This document shows positions 51,373-61,907 of a stretch of 64,000 nucleotides of DNA, piece by piece (the first letter of the stretch is position 1; each line of letters opens with the position of its first letter). Below the pieces are notes generated by a model. The model saw only the letters and a list, made by a program, of their open reading frames with translations. It had not been told where the DNA came from and searched no databases. Origin of the DNA: Humitalea rosea (GTDB lineage Bacteria > Pseudomonadota > Alphaproteobacteria > Acetobacterales > Acetobacteraceae); assembly GCF_003253705.1 (NCBI RefSeq), contig NZ_QKYU01000025.1, forward strand, positions 1 to 64,000. Direction: 5' to 3'. The position numbers and the translations under genes were made by a program.

Positions 51373-52284
51373 ATGGCTGATCCCCTCCCGCCCCTCGGTC
51401 CGCTGCTGTTCTTCGCCATGGTGGCCGAGACCGGCAGCCTCACGGGCGCCGCCGCCCGGCTCAACGTCACCCAGCCCGCCGTCAGCCGCCGCCTGCGCGA
51501 ATTGGAACGGGCGCTCGGCGTCGCACTCGTGCATCGCGGCGCCAATGCGCTGCGCCTGACCGAGGCCGGCGCGCGCTACGCCGAGGCGGTGGCCGCGAGC
51601 TTCGGCACGCTGCGCGCGGCGACCGCGGCACTGACCGCCAATCCCGACGGCCCCTTCCGCATCCGCGCCTATGCCACCTGGGCGATGCGCTGGCTGATCC
51701 CCCGCCTGCCCGGCTTCTACCGCCGGCACCCGGACATCGAAGTGCAGGTCTCCGTCTCCAACGCGCCGGATGTCGATTTCCTGCGCGACCGCGTCGATGC
51801 GGCGATCCGCACGGCGCCGGTGCCGCCGATCGCCTCGGTCGTACAATTGCAGCGGGTGGAGGTGGCGCCCTTCGCGCATCCGGCCGCGGTGCGCGGCCAG
51901 GGGCGCGGGGCGGGGCGGGGCCAGGGGCGGGAGGCGGCGGCGCCGCTCGCCGGCCTTACCTTGCTCGGCAGCAGCGTGCGGCCGCGACATTGGGACATCT
52001 GGCGCGCCGCGCATCCGGAGGTGGCCGGGCTCGCCGCGGCGCCGCTGCTGTTCGACGGCACCTCGCTTGCGATCCAGGCGGCGCTGGAGGGCCTGGGCGC
52101 GGTCATCACCCCGCCCTCCTTCGTCGAGGAGGAGGTGCGTCGCCGGCGCCTCCGGCGCCTGGCCCCCGGTGCCGTGGCGACCGGTGACAGTTACTGGCTG
52201 CTGCTGCCGCCGGGGCCGCCGAGCCGTCGCGCCGCGGCCTTCCGCGACTGGCTGCTGGAGGAGGCGGGCGGGAGGCGCCGCTGA
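51373..52284 (+). CDS. LysR-family transcriptional regulator
   Basis: LysR regulator of 303 residues, GcvA/BeI-like in its N terminus. The winged helix-turn-helix spans about 10-65 with GSLTGAAARLNVTQPAVSRR (21-40). The effector domain starts about 90 (PFRIRAYATWAMRWLIPRLP). A Gly/Arg/Gln-rich insert (QGRGAGRGQGREAAA) near 175-190 is unusual. It is divergent from the Bug-ECH-synthetase operon, which it probably controls with a carboxylate as co-inducer. Confidence 0.85.
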   Translation: MADPLPPLGPLLFFAMVAETGSLTGAAARLNVTQPAVSRRLRELERALGVALVHRGANALRLTEAGARYAEAVAASFGTLRAATAALTANPDGPFRIRAYATWAMRWLIPRLPGFYRRHPDIEVQVSVSNAPDVDFLRDRVDAAIRTAPVPPIASVVQLQRVEVAPFAHPAAVRGQGRGAGRGQGREAAAPLAGLTLLGSSVRPRHWDIWRAAHPEVAGLAAAPLLFDGTSLAIQAALEGLGAVITPPSFVEEEVRRRRLRRLAPGAVATGDSYWLLLPPGPPSRRAAAFRDWLLEEAGGRRR

Positions 52285-52406
52285 GGGGGCGGGTTATAAA
52301 ATCATTACGAATTATCAATTCCACGTGTTTCACAAAAACGTGAACCGGCCAATACTCCTCAGGCCGGTCACCGGGGGCCGAAGCAAAGAGACGGGATGTT
52401 TCCGAG
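52285..52406 (+). promoter_or_regulatory. AT-rich leader of the glycosyltransferase pair
   Basis: A sharp AT-rich island (about 52292-52345) in otherwise GC-rich DNA. It includes TTATAAAATCATTACGAATT, CACGTG at 52322-52327 and the inverted repeat TTCAC (52329-52333)/GTGAA (52340-52344). It probably holds the promoter and perhaps an operator for the genes at 52407 and 54632. Confidence 0.4.
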
Positions 52407-54635
52407 ATGCTTGAGCGAGTGACGCGGGTCCTTACGGCGGCACGGACCGCCCCTGGCCGTTACCGGCAGGCTGGGGACGACGCTCGGGAACTGGCCGACT
52501 GGCCGGCGGCGGCCGCCGCCTACAAGGCGCATCTGGCCGAAGAGCCGGAGGATACGGCGATCCACGTCCAACTCGGCCATGCGCTGAAGGAGCAGGGGCT
52601 GCTGACCGAGGCCTTCGCCGCCTATCGCCAGGCCACCCGATGCGACGGCGCCGATGCGGATGCGCGGCTGCAACTGGGGCGGGTCCTGCGCCTGCTGGGC
52701 CGGACTGAGGAGGCGGTGGCCGAGCTGAGCCAGGCGGTGCGGCTGAACGGGTCGGAGGATGCGGTGCGCGAGTTGATGGCGCTGCAGGAGGATGGGCTGG
52801 CCGCCGAGGTGCTGGAGGAGCGGGACGCCGGCGGCGCCGCGCAGACGGTGCTGTTCGAGATCGGCGACCTGTTCTTCTACCTCGACCACCACCGCACGCT
52901 GAGCGGCATCCAGCGCGTGGTCAGCAATTTGCTCGAAAACCTGCTGGCGTTGCCGGCGGCGCAGGCAGAGCAACACCGCTTTGTCATCAGTGACCCCATC
53001 GGCGGCGGTGCGCTGTCCTTGCCGCGGGACCAGCTGCGCCGCGTGATCAAGCTCGCACTGGCACCGCCTCCTCGCGAGCCGGAGGTTCAACATGCCCGGT
53101 TGCGCGAGCGTATCGCCGAGATGATCGGGATGGCGCTGCCGCTCCGGCCTGTGGCCGGCCAAACCTACATCATCCTCGGTGCGTTCTGGGCCAATGATGC
53201 CGGGCTATTGCAGCGTGTCCGCGCGCTGAAGACCAAGGGCTTGCGAACCGGCCTCTACCTCTATGACCTGATCCCGCTGAACAACAGCGAGTTCTGCACC
53301 GCCTCGCTGACCGCGACATTCGCGACTGGGCTCGGCGATGTCCTGGCCGGCCTCGATTTCATCCTGACCATCAGCGAATACGTCGCGGAAGAAATGCGGG
53401 CCTTGCTGCGGCAGGCTGGGCTTCCCGCACTGCCGGTGAAGGCGGTGCCCCTCGGGCATGTCCTCATTCCGCCATCCAAGGTGGAGGTCGATCGCGCCGA
53501 CTGGACGGATGATCTGGCCCCCCTGCGCAACCGCCGCTTCGTCCTTTCGGTCTGCACGATCGAGGCGCGGAAGAACCACGTTTATCTGTTCCACGCGTGG
53601 CGGGCGATGATCGCGGCTGGCGATGATGTGCCGGATCTTGTCCTGGTCGGGCGTCCCGGCTGGATGATTGACGATTTCATGAGCCAGCTCAGGAACGTCG
53701 ACTACCTCGACGGCCGCATTCATGTGCTGCATGGCGTGACAGACGCCGATCTGGCCACACTCTACCAAAGCTGCCTGTTCACGGCCTTTCCCTCCTTCGT
53801 CGAAGGCTGGGGCCTGCCGGTTGGCGAAAGCCTCTCCTACGGCACGCCGGTGGCAGCTTCCCGTGCGACGTCGATCCCGGAAGTGGGTGGTGACTTCGTT
53901 GATTATTTCGACCCTTACAATTTACGGGAAGGGCTGGCCGTCTTCCGCCGGTTGCTCTTTGAGGACGGCTATCTCGAAAGCCGCAAGGCGCGCATCGCGG
54001 CGCACTTCCGTATGCGCGGTTGGCGCGACGTACTGGACGATATGCTCGCCGCGATCGATGGCGTGTCGGCGATGGCGATCCGCCCGGCAGCCGACTGTTG
54101 TCCGCGTCTGCCGGCCGCGACGATCTTCTTCCCGGGCGACTATTTCGGCGGCAGTGTCCTCAAGGAAGGCATCACGACCTACATCGGTCGGCCGCTGCGT
54201 CTGATCTTCACCGAGGGCTGGTATGGATGCGAGGACCATGGCGCCTGGATGCGGAATGAGACCGGTTTGATCTCTTTTGTGACCGACGAGCCGGACCAGG
54301 ACGTCATGGTCTACCTGCGGCTCTGCGGTGCGCCGCATATCGCGGGCGATATGGTGACGGTGAGGTCGATCGGTACGTCCCAGCGCTCGCTCGAAGGTCC
54401 GCTGCGTGTTGGGCTTCGGCCGGATGAGACGCGGATCCTGCGCCTGCGGACCCGGACGGATGCGGGCGGGCGCGTCGATCTGGAGCTTCGCATGGACCGT
54501 CCGGCCCGGCACTTCCAGAACGACCCACGGCGGTTCAGCATCAGCCTGAAGGGCCTCGCCTGGGCCCTGGCCGAGGACGCGTTGACGCGCACCGAGGTGA
54601 TGGAACGCCTCACCATGGACTGCGGCGGACGATGA
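52407..54635 (+). CDS. TPR-glycosyltransferase family 4 fusion
   Basis: Probable cytosolic glycosyltransferase for surface polysaccharide, 742 residues. Residues 20-130 make three TPR units (RELADWPAAAAAYKAHL, LKEQGLLTEAFAAYRQA, LRLLGRTEEAVAELSQA). The GT core, about 145-560, includes LYLYDLIPLNNSEF, TISEYVAEEM, VCTIEARKNH and FPSFVEGWGLPVGESLSYG with the E-x7-E motif. A final 150-residue beta-rich part (FTEGWYGCEDHGAW...) may be a carbohydrate-binding domain. Its codons are less GC-biased than neighbours, a hint of transfer. It overlaps the next GT gene (ATGA). Confidence 0.75.
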   Translation: MLERVTRVLTAARTAPGRYRQAGDDARELADWPAAAAAYKAHLAEEPEDTAIHVQLGHALKEQGLLTEAFAAYRQATRCDGADADARLQLGRVLRLLGRTEEAVAELSQAVRLNGSEDAVRELMALQEDGLAAEVLEERDAGGAAQTVLFEIGDLFFYLDHHRTLSGIQRVVSNLLENLLALPAAQAEQHRFVISDPIGGGALSLPRDQLRRVIKLALAPPPREPEVQHARLRERIAEMIGMALPLRPVAGQTYIILGAFWANDAGLLQRVRALKTKGLRTGLYLYDLIPLNNSEFCTASLTATFATGLGDVLAGLDFILTISEYVAEEMRALLRQAGLPALPVKAVPLGHVLIPPSKVEVDRADWTDDLAPLRNRRFVLSVCTIEARKNHVYLFHAWRAMIAAGDDVPDLVLVGRPGWMIDDFMSQLRNVDYLDGRIHVLHGVTDADLATLYQSCLFTAFPSFVEGWGLPVGESLSYGTPVAASRATSIPEVGGDFVDYFDPYNLREGLAVFRRLLFEDGYLESRKARIAAHFRMRGWRDVLDDMLAAIDGVSAMAIRPAADCCPRLPAATIFFPGDYFGGSVLKEGITTYIGRPLRLIFTEGWYGCEDHGAWMRNETGLISFVTDEPDQDVMVYLRLCGAPHIAGDMVTVRSIGTSQRSLEGPLRVGLRPDETRILRLRTRTDAGGRVDLELRMDRPARHFQNDPRRFSISLKGLAWALAEDALTRTEVMERLTMDCGGR

Positions 54636-55570
54636 CCCCACCCCCCATCGCCATCATGTCCTGCAACCGCCCGGTGATGCTGTACCGGGTGCTGGAGAGC
54701 CTGCGGAGCCAGATCGCCCCGGTCGATGCGGCCCGGGTCGGCCTGTTCCAGGACGTGGCGCCCGAGGAGGCAGTCGAAGACGTCGCCGCCGCCAGCGCCT
54801 GCATCGCGATCTTCCGCAGCCTGTTTCCCGAAGGCAGCGTGCATGCGACCGAGGTCAACCTCGGCACCGCGCTGAACTTCGACCGCGCCGAACGGCACCT
54901 GTTCCAGACGTTGGATGCCGAGGTCGGCTATATCCTCGAGGACGACATGGTGCTGTCGCCGCATTACCTGACGGCGATGGACATGATGGCGGCATTCGCC
55001 CTGTCCGAGGAGCGCGTCGGCACCTTCGCCGCCTATGGCATGCATCGCGCCACACCGGAGGCGATGGGCCAGCAGCGCCGGCGGATCACCCAGATGCACC
55101 ATAGCTGGGCCTTCGGGCTGACCCGCCGCCACTGGCTGCGGTGCCGTGAGGTCGTCGAGGGCTACCTCGCCCTGATCGGTCCTGGCAACTACCGCAAGCG
55201 GCCGCATGGCGCGATCCGGGAGCACTTCGCGGCGCTCGGGGTGCCCAGCCTGGCCACGTCCCAGGATGCCGCGAAGAACGTCGCCTGCCACCTCGCGGGG
55301 GCCGCGCGGATCACCTGCATCCCCGCCTATGGCCACTACATCGGCTCGCAGGGCGAGCACTTCACCGAGGACGCCTACCGCAAGGGTGGCTATGGCGCGA
55401 CACGGCTGTTCGAGGAGGCCCCGGAGGGCTTCGACTTCCCGAGTTCGCAGCAACTGGCCGCCATGGCCTGCCGCGATGCGGTGACGACGGCGCTGAGCGC
55501 GGTCCCGGCTCCCGCCAAGGCCCCGGTGGCTGGGCCGGTCCTGGCGGTGCCGGCGCCAGCCCTCGCCTGA
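54632..55570 (+). CDS. Glycosyltransferase, GT-A fold
   Basis: Putative sugar transferase, 312 residues. The N-terminal IAIMSCNRPVMLYRVLESL and the EDDMVLSPHYL motif (about 108-118), an acidic DxD-like metal site, match GT-A enzymes that resemble N-acetylglucosaminyltransferases. HHSWAFGLTRRHWL follows. The C terminus is an Ala/Pro tail. It starts within the stop of the TPR glycosyltransferase (ATGA overlap), so the two probably add successive sugars of one glycan. No glycan type can be named. Confidence 0.7.
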   Translation: MTPPPIAIMSCNRPVMLYRVLESLRSQIAPVDAARVGLFQDVAPEEAVEDVAAASACIAIFRSLFPEGSVHATEVNLGTALNFDRAERHLFQTLDAEVGYILEDDMVLSPHYLTAMDMMAAFALSEERVGTFAAYGMHRATPEAMGQQRRRITQMHHSWAFGLTRRHWLRCREVVEGYLALIGPGNYRKRPHGAIREHFAALGVPSLATSQDAAKNVACHLAGAARITCIPAYGHYIGSQGEHFTEDAYRKGGYGATRLFEEAPEGFDFPSSQQLAAMACRDAVTTALSAVPAPAKAPVAGPVLAVPAPALA

Positions 55571-55576
55571 GGCCCG

Positions 55577-57487
55577 CTACCGCGCCACCAGCGCCGGCAA
55601 CAGCGCCTCATTGATCCGCACATCCGCCCGCGCCCGCAATGCGGCCGAGAACTGCGCCTCCAGATCGGCGGCGATCGCCTGTTCCGTCTCGCTGCGGATC
55701 GTCGTGACGGCATCCGGTGCCGCCGCCGGATCGGCCGGCACGATCCCCGTCAGCTTCGCCACCACGAAGCCCGAGGGCGTCGCGGCCATGGTCACGCCAC
55801 CGGCGGGCAGGCTGAACAGCGGGCCCAGGATCTCGCGCGGCGGCTGCGGCCCGGTGGCGGGCGGCGCCGGCGGGCTGCGGCCGAAGGGGCCGAACTGCTG
55901 CACCGCGAGGCCCTGCGCCTGCGCCGCCTCGGCGATCGGGGTGCCGGCCTCCACCGCCTGCATCAAGGCCGCGGCCTGGGCATCCTGGTGGCGGCGGCGG
56001 GCGTCCAGCGTCCAGAGCCGCAGCACATCGGCCGCGACCGACTCATACGGCCGCAGCGCCGCCGGGGTGATCTCCTTGACCTCGATGCCGATGAAGCCGC
56101 CGCCGTCGATCTCCTCCATCCGCGCGCCCTGGCCCTGGCTGGCGGCGAAGATGGCGCGCAGCGCCGCGGGGCGGGCGGGCGCGGTCACGGGCAGGGCCAC
56201 CGGACGGCCCTCCGGGTCGCGGCCGAAGGCATCGGTATGCACCTCGGCCAGGCCCAGGCCGAAGCGGGTGGCGGCCTCGGCCAAGGTGGTGCCGCCGGCC
56301 AGGGAATCCTCGATCCGGTTGGCGCGCTCATAGGCGAGGTCGCGGGCCTTCTCCATCGCCAGCTCCAGCTTGATCTCGTCATGGACCTCCGCCAGGGGGC
56401 GGATGGTCGCCGGCGTGATCGCGACGCTGTGGAAGACGTGCCAGCCATAGGGGCTCCGCACCGGGTCGGAGATGCCGCCGACCATGGGGGGGCCGAAGGC
56501 GGCATCGGCCAGCTCCGGCGTCGGCATGCCATCGCGCGCCACATCGCCGAGCGCCAGCGCGCCGCCGCCCGCCGCCTGGGCCTGGGCCAGGATGTCGGGC
56601 AGCGCGGCGCCAGCGCGCCAGGCCTCGGCGATGGCCTTCGCGGCCTCCTCGCCCGGCACCAGCGCCTGCTCCAGGTCGCGGCGTTCCTGGGTCTCGTAGC
56701 GGGCGCGGTGGCTCGCGTAGCTCTCCCCGATCGCGCTCTCGGGGATCTCGATCTCCCCGGCCAGGGTGGTGGGGGAGAGCACGGCGACCGTCGCGCCGCG
56801 GTATTCGGGGGCCGAGAAGCGCTCGGGCGTGTTCTCGTGGAAGCGGCGCAGCGTCGCCTCGCTCGGCGGCTCGGGGTCGGGGGCGGAGAGCGTCGCGAAT
56901 TCGACCAGATCGGCCGAGCGCTGCTCCTGCGCGAAGCCATACAGGGCGGTGACCATCGAGGCCGGCGCCTGGGCCCCGGCGCGGACCGCGCCGATCAGCT
57001 GGATGCGTGAGAGGTCGGCCGCGACCAGCCGCAGGAACTCGGGCTCGCCCATGCCGTTCTGGCGCAGGAACTGGTCGAGGAAGCCGCGGTTGAAGCGCCC
57101 GTCGGTGCCCTGGAAGGAGGGCACGGACCAGATGAAGTCCCGCACCACCTGCGCCGGCACGGTGATGCCGAGGCGCTCGGCCTCGGCCTGGCGGGTGCGG
57201 TCGCCGATCAGGGTTTCGAGCGACTGGCGCGTGATCGCCTCCCGCATCGGCGGATCGATCTCCATCCGCCCGGCAAGCTGGGTCTGCATCCGCTGCAAGG
57301 CGCGCTGGGCGGCGGCCTGGGCTTCCTCCAGGTCGATGGGCGCGCCATCCACGCGGGCGATGGCCGCGTCACGGCCGAAATTCCGCACGACATCCTCGAT
57401 GCCCCAGATCCCGAAGGACAGGACGAGGAGCAGGAACAGGGCCTTGGCGAACCAGGTGGAGGCGAGGCGGCGCATCGAGATGATCAT
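55577..57487 (-). CDS. ppiD: Periplasmic peptidyl-prolyl isomerase, PpiD/SurA type
   Basis: Inner-membrane-anchored chaperone for exported proteins, 636 residues. One N-terminal anchor ([20 protein letters not shown], about 10-29) is followed by the SurA_N-type helical region and a parvulin domain with [20 protein letters not shown] and [11 protein letters not shown] (about 350-395). It ends with a Pro-rich part and [25 protein letters not shown] 57487 is chosen; ATG 57475 is the alternative. The gene is divergent from tpiA, a common neighbour in alphaproteobacteria. Confidence 0.88.
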   Translation of the reverse strand: MIISMRRLASTWFAKALFLLLVLSFGIWGIEDVVRNFGRDAAIARVDGAPIDLEEAQAAAQRALQRMQTQLAGRMEIDPPMREAITRQSLETLIGDRTRQAEAERLGITVPAQVVRDFIWSVPSFQGTDGRFNRGFLDQFLRQNGMGEPEFLRLVAADLSRIQLIGAVRAGAQAPASMVTALYGFAQEQRSADLVEFATLSAPDPEPPSEATLRRFHENTPERFSAPEYRGATVAVLSPTTLAGEIEIPESAIGESYASHRARYETQERRDLEQALVPGEEAAKAIAEAWRAGAALPDILAQAQAAGGGALALGDVARDGMPTPELADAAFGPPMVGGISDPVRSPYGWHVFHSVAITPATIRPLAEVHDEIKLELAMEKARDLAYERANRIEDSLAGGTTLAEAATRFGLGLAEVHTDAFGRDPEGRPVALPVTAPARPAALRAIFAASQGQGARMEEIDGGGFIGIEVKEITPAALRPYESVAADVLRLWTLDARRRHQDAQAAALMQAVEAGTPIAEAAQAQGLAVQQFGPFGRSPPAPPATGPQPPREILGPLFSLPAGGVTMAATPSGFVVAKLTGIVPADPAAAPDAVTTIRSETEQAIAADLEAQFSAALRARADVRINEALLPALVAR

Positions 57488-57592
57488 GCATGGCGCGGTA
57501 GCGGAAAAGCGGGGGGGAGGGAATGCGCCCTGTTGCCGCAAACGGGGCCGGGCGCTAGGCGGGGAGGGCCCAAACATACGGAGCCTGCCGCC

Positions 57593-58336
57593 ATGCCGCG
57601 TCCCCGCCCGCTGATCGCCGGCAACTGGAAGATGCACGGGACGCTGGCCGAGGCGCAGGCGCTGGCCTGCGGCGTGGTCGCCTGCGACGCCGCCGCCGAG
57701 CTTCTGGTCTGCCCGCCGTTCCCGCATCTGCACCCCGTCGCCGCCGCCCTGGCCGGCAGCGCCGTGGCCCTCGGCGGCCAGGATTGCCACCACGCCGCCA
57801 AGGGGGCCCATACCGGCGACGTCTCGGCCTGGATGCTGCGCGACCTTGGCGCGAGCTATGTGATTCTCGGCCATTCCGAGCGCCGCGCCGACCATGCCGA
57901 GAGTGATGCCCTGGTCCAGGCCAAGGCCGTCGCGGCCATCGCCGCCGGGCTGCGGCCGATCATCTGCGTCGGCGAGACCTTGGCGCAGCGGGAGGCCGGG
58001 CAGGCCGAGCCGGTGGTCGCGGGCCAGCTTGCCGGCAGCCTGCCGCCGGGCTTCGCCGAGGCGGGCGGGGTCGTGGCCTATGAGCCGGTCTGGGCCATCG
58101 GCACCGGCCGCACGCCGACCGAGGCGGATATCGCGGCACTGCATGCCTCGCTGCGCGCCGAGGTGCTGCGGCTCTGCGGCGCGCAGGGCGCGGGGCTGCG
58201 GCTGCTGTATGGCGGCAGCGTGAAGCCGGGCAATGCGAAGGCGATCCTGGCGCTGGCGGATGTGAATGGCGCGCTGGTCGGTGGCGCGGCGCTGATGGCC
58301 GCCGATTTCCTGGCGATCGCGGCGGCGGCGGCCTAA
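57593..58336 (+). CDS. tpiA: Triose-phosphate isomerase
   Basis: Glycolytic enzyme interconverting dihydroxyacetone phosphate and glyceraldehyde 3-phosphate; 247 residues, normal. K13 in AGNWKMHG, the histidine in VILGHSERR, the catalytic glutamate in [11 protein letters not shown] and the phosphate loop [11 protein letters not shown] are all present. It is the first of a rightward housekeeping group with secG and pyrG, divergent from ppiD. No strong ribosome-binding site is seen before ATG 57593. Confidence 0.95.
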   Translation: MPRPRPLIAGNWKMHGTLAEAQALACGVVACDAAAELLVCPPFPHLHPVAAALAGSAVALGGQDCHHAAKGAHTGDVSAWMLRDLGASYVILGHSERRADHAESDALVQAKAVAAIAAGLRPIICVGETLAQREAGQAEPVVAGQLAGSLPPGFAEAGGVVAYEPVWAIGTGRTPTEADIAALHASLRAEVLRLCGAQGAGLRLLYGGSVKPGNAKAILALADVNGALVGGAALMAADFLAIAAAAA

Positions 58337-58378
58337 GGCGGCTGGCGGTGCCGCGGCGCTTGGGCTAGAGGCGGTTTC

Positions 58379-58744
58379 ATGACCTCTTTCCTGCTCGTCC
58401 TGCATCTGATCGTGACCCTGGCCCTGATCGGGGTCGTCCTGCTCCAGCGAAGCGAGGGCGGCGGCCTTGGCATCGGCTCCAGCCAGGGCATGGGCAGCTT
58501 CATGGGCGGGCGCGGCACCGCCAATCTGCTGACCCGCACCACCGGCATCCTGGCCGCCATCTTCATGGTGCTGGCCCTGGTGCTGGCGCTGCTCGGCCGC
58601 GGCGCCTCCCGCCAGGGCTCGCTGCTGGATGCGCCGCAGGGCCCTGTTGCGCCCGGCAGCATCATCCCCGGTGGCGCCGATACGGCCCCCGCCGCCCCGA
58701 CCACCCCGGCGCTGCCGGCGCTGCCTTCGGTCCCGACCAACTGA
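58379..58744 (+). CDS. secG: Preprotein translocase subunit SecG
   Basis: Accessory membrane subunit of SecYEG, 121 residues. Two membrane helices are visible (about 3-20 and 54-75) with the conserved loop LLQRSEGGGLGIGSSQG between them. The C-terminal tail is Pro/Ala-rich (PGSIIPGGADTAPAAPTTPALPALPS), as often in alphaproteobacteria. It follows tpiA by 42 bases. In most relatives pyrG is next; here a kinase gene intervenes. Confidence 0.93.
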   Translation: MTSFLLVLHLIVTLALIGVVLLQRSEGGGLGIGSSQGMGSFMGGRGTANLLTRTTGILAAIFMVLALVLALLGRGASRQGSLLDAPQGPVAPGSIIPGGADTAPAAPTTPALPALPSVPTN

Positions 58745-58803
58745 GGGTTTCTTAACCTTCGTCCCGCAGCATGCGACCCATCATTCGTGACGGGACGCAT
58801 CTC

Positions 58804-59826
58804 ATGGACACAGTACCCATTGCCGGCCGCTTCGCAGTGCGTGACCTGATCGGCCAGGGCGCCTCGGGCATTGTGCTGGAGGCGCTGGACCTGCGGCTGC
58901 GGCGGCTGGTCGCGATCAAGCTGGTGCATCGCCGCCCGGGCGGCCCCGACCTCGCCCGCATCGCCGCCGAGGCGCGCATGGCCGCCCGGCTCAGCCACCC
59001 CCATATCGTGACCGTGCATGATGCCGGCGACGGGCCGGATTACGCCTGGATCGCCATGGATCTGGTGATCGGGGAGCCGCTGTCGGCCCTGCTCGCCCGC
59101 GACCGCCGCCTGGCCCAGCAGGAGGCCGCGGCGCTGGTGCTGCAATTGCTGGCGGGGCTCGGCCATGCCCATGCCCGCGGCATCGTCCATCGCGACGTGA
59201 AGCCCGCCAATATCCTGCTGGCCATGGATGCGGCGCCGGGGCCGGGGCAGGTGCGGCTCGGCGATTTCGGCGTGGCGCGGATGGGCAATGGCGAGGCGAC
59301 CGAACCCGGCACCCTGCTCGGCACCCCCGCCTGGATGGCGCCGGAACAGGTGCGGGGGGAGGCGGTGGACCACCGCGCCGACCTCTGGGCGGTGGGGGTG
59401 GTGCTCTACGAATGCCTGACCGGCCGGCGGGCCTTTGCGGGCGGCATGCCGGGGGTGCTGACCCGCATCCTGGGCGAGGAGCCCCAGGCGCCCAGCCTCG
59501 CGGCACCGGGGCTGGACCCTGGCTGGGATGCGGTGCTGGCCCAGGCGCTGGCCAAATCGCCCGAGGCGCGCTTTGCCGACGCGGGCGGGATGGCGGCGGC
59601 GGTGCGGGGGGTCGTGGCCGGCATGGCCGCCACCGCGGCCCCCCGCGGCCTTGGCGCCCTGGCGGTGCGGGCGCAGTCGCGGCCGGCGCCGGGCGGGCTG
59701 GCAGGGGGCGCGTTGGCAGGGGGCGGGCTGGTGGGGGGCGGGCTGGCGGGGTTGGGCCGGCGCGTGGTGGCCGGGGTTTCGGCGCTGGCCGGGCGGCCCG
59801 GCGTGGGGCTTGCCCCCGTCGCATGA
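58804..59826 (+). CDS. Ser/Thr protein kinase between secG and pyrG
   Basis: Hanks-type kinase of 340 residues. G-loop GQGASG (17-22), K39 (VAIKLV), HRDVKPAN (129-136), DFG (154-156) and APE (179-181) are all intact, so activity is likely. The kinase domain fills about 1-275; the rest is a basic Gly/Leu/Ala tail with GGALAGGGLVGGGLAG, possibly membrane-associating but not a clean helix. ATG 58804 (MDTVPIAGRF) is chosen over 58771. It lies 60 bases after secG and 108 before pyrG on the same strand. Confidence 0.85.
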   Translation: MDTVPIAGRFAVRDLIGQGASGIVLEALDLRLRRLVAIKLVHRRPGGPDLARIAAEARMAARLSHPHIVTVHDAGDGPDYAWIAMDLVIGEPLSALLARDRRLAQQEAAALVLQLLAGLGHAHARGIVHRDVKPANILLAMDAAPGPGQVRLGDFGVARMGNGEATEPGTLLGTPAWMAPEQVRGEAVDHRADLWAVGVVLYECLTGRRAFAGGMPGVLTRILGEEPQAPSLAAPGLDPGWDAVLAQALAKSPEARFADAGGMAAAVRGVVAGMAATAAPRGLGALAVRAQSRPAPGGLAGGALAGGGLVGGGLAGLGRRVVAGVSALAGRPGVGLAPVA

Positions 59827-61572
<1,746 letters not shown>

Positions 61573-61577
61573 AAGGT

Positions 61578-61593
61578 CGAGGGGCGTCGCCCC
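61578..61593 (+). terminator. Short hairpin after pyrG
   Basis: TCGAGGGGC followed by GTC and GCCCC gives a hairpin with stem GGGGC/GCCCC (61581-61593). The left arm matches the start of the hairpins after the GH8 and DUF4189 genes, so all three seem to be one type of post-gene element. No T-run follows. Confidence 0.45.
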
Positions 61594-61767
61594 ATAGGCG
61601 CTGGTTTAGGTTTGGCAGGCCTCGAATCGGTGTGATTCCAGGCTTGGATGCAGCCCGCGTCTTTTCGTCTCGATGATTGGCCCAGATCTGAAGGCCAGCG
61701 CCCGCCGCCACCGTGCCCTCGTCGCAAGCTTCGCCGCACGGGTCCGCCATTTCGTGCGTGCCACCTT

Positions 61768-61855
61768 GCCCAGGTGGCGGAATTTGATAGCCGCGCTGGC
61801 CTCAGGTGCCAGTGACCGCAAGGTCGTGAAGGTTCGAGTCCTTTCCTGGGCACCA
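61768..61855 (+). tRNA. tRNA-Leu(CAG)
   Basis: 88 bases including encoded CCA. The acceptor stem is GCCCAGG (61768-61774) with CCTGGGC (61845-61851), discriminator A, then CCA (61853-61855). The anticodon stem CTGGC/GCCAG encloses the loop CTCAGGT (61801-61807), giving anticodon CAG, so it reads CUG. GGTTCGAGTCC is the T loop. The long variable arm (TGACCGCAAGGTCGT) is the class II feature of tRNA-Leu. The 195 bases between pyrG and it hold no gene. Confidence 0.95.
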
Positions 61856-61907
61856 CTCCCCTGAATATCTCAGTTGCGGCGCGAATGGCGGATGACGGCC
61901 GTGCGCG

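Noticed and set aside
61673-61864. Short frame running through the tRNA-Leu gene
   Set aside because: It overlaps a clear tRNA and has no independent support.
61768-61907. Integrated element at the tRNA-Leu 3' end
   Set aside because: No direct repeat of the tRNA end and no integrase were seen in the remaining sequence; the neighbour is an ordinary ClC gene.
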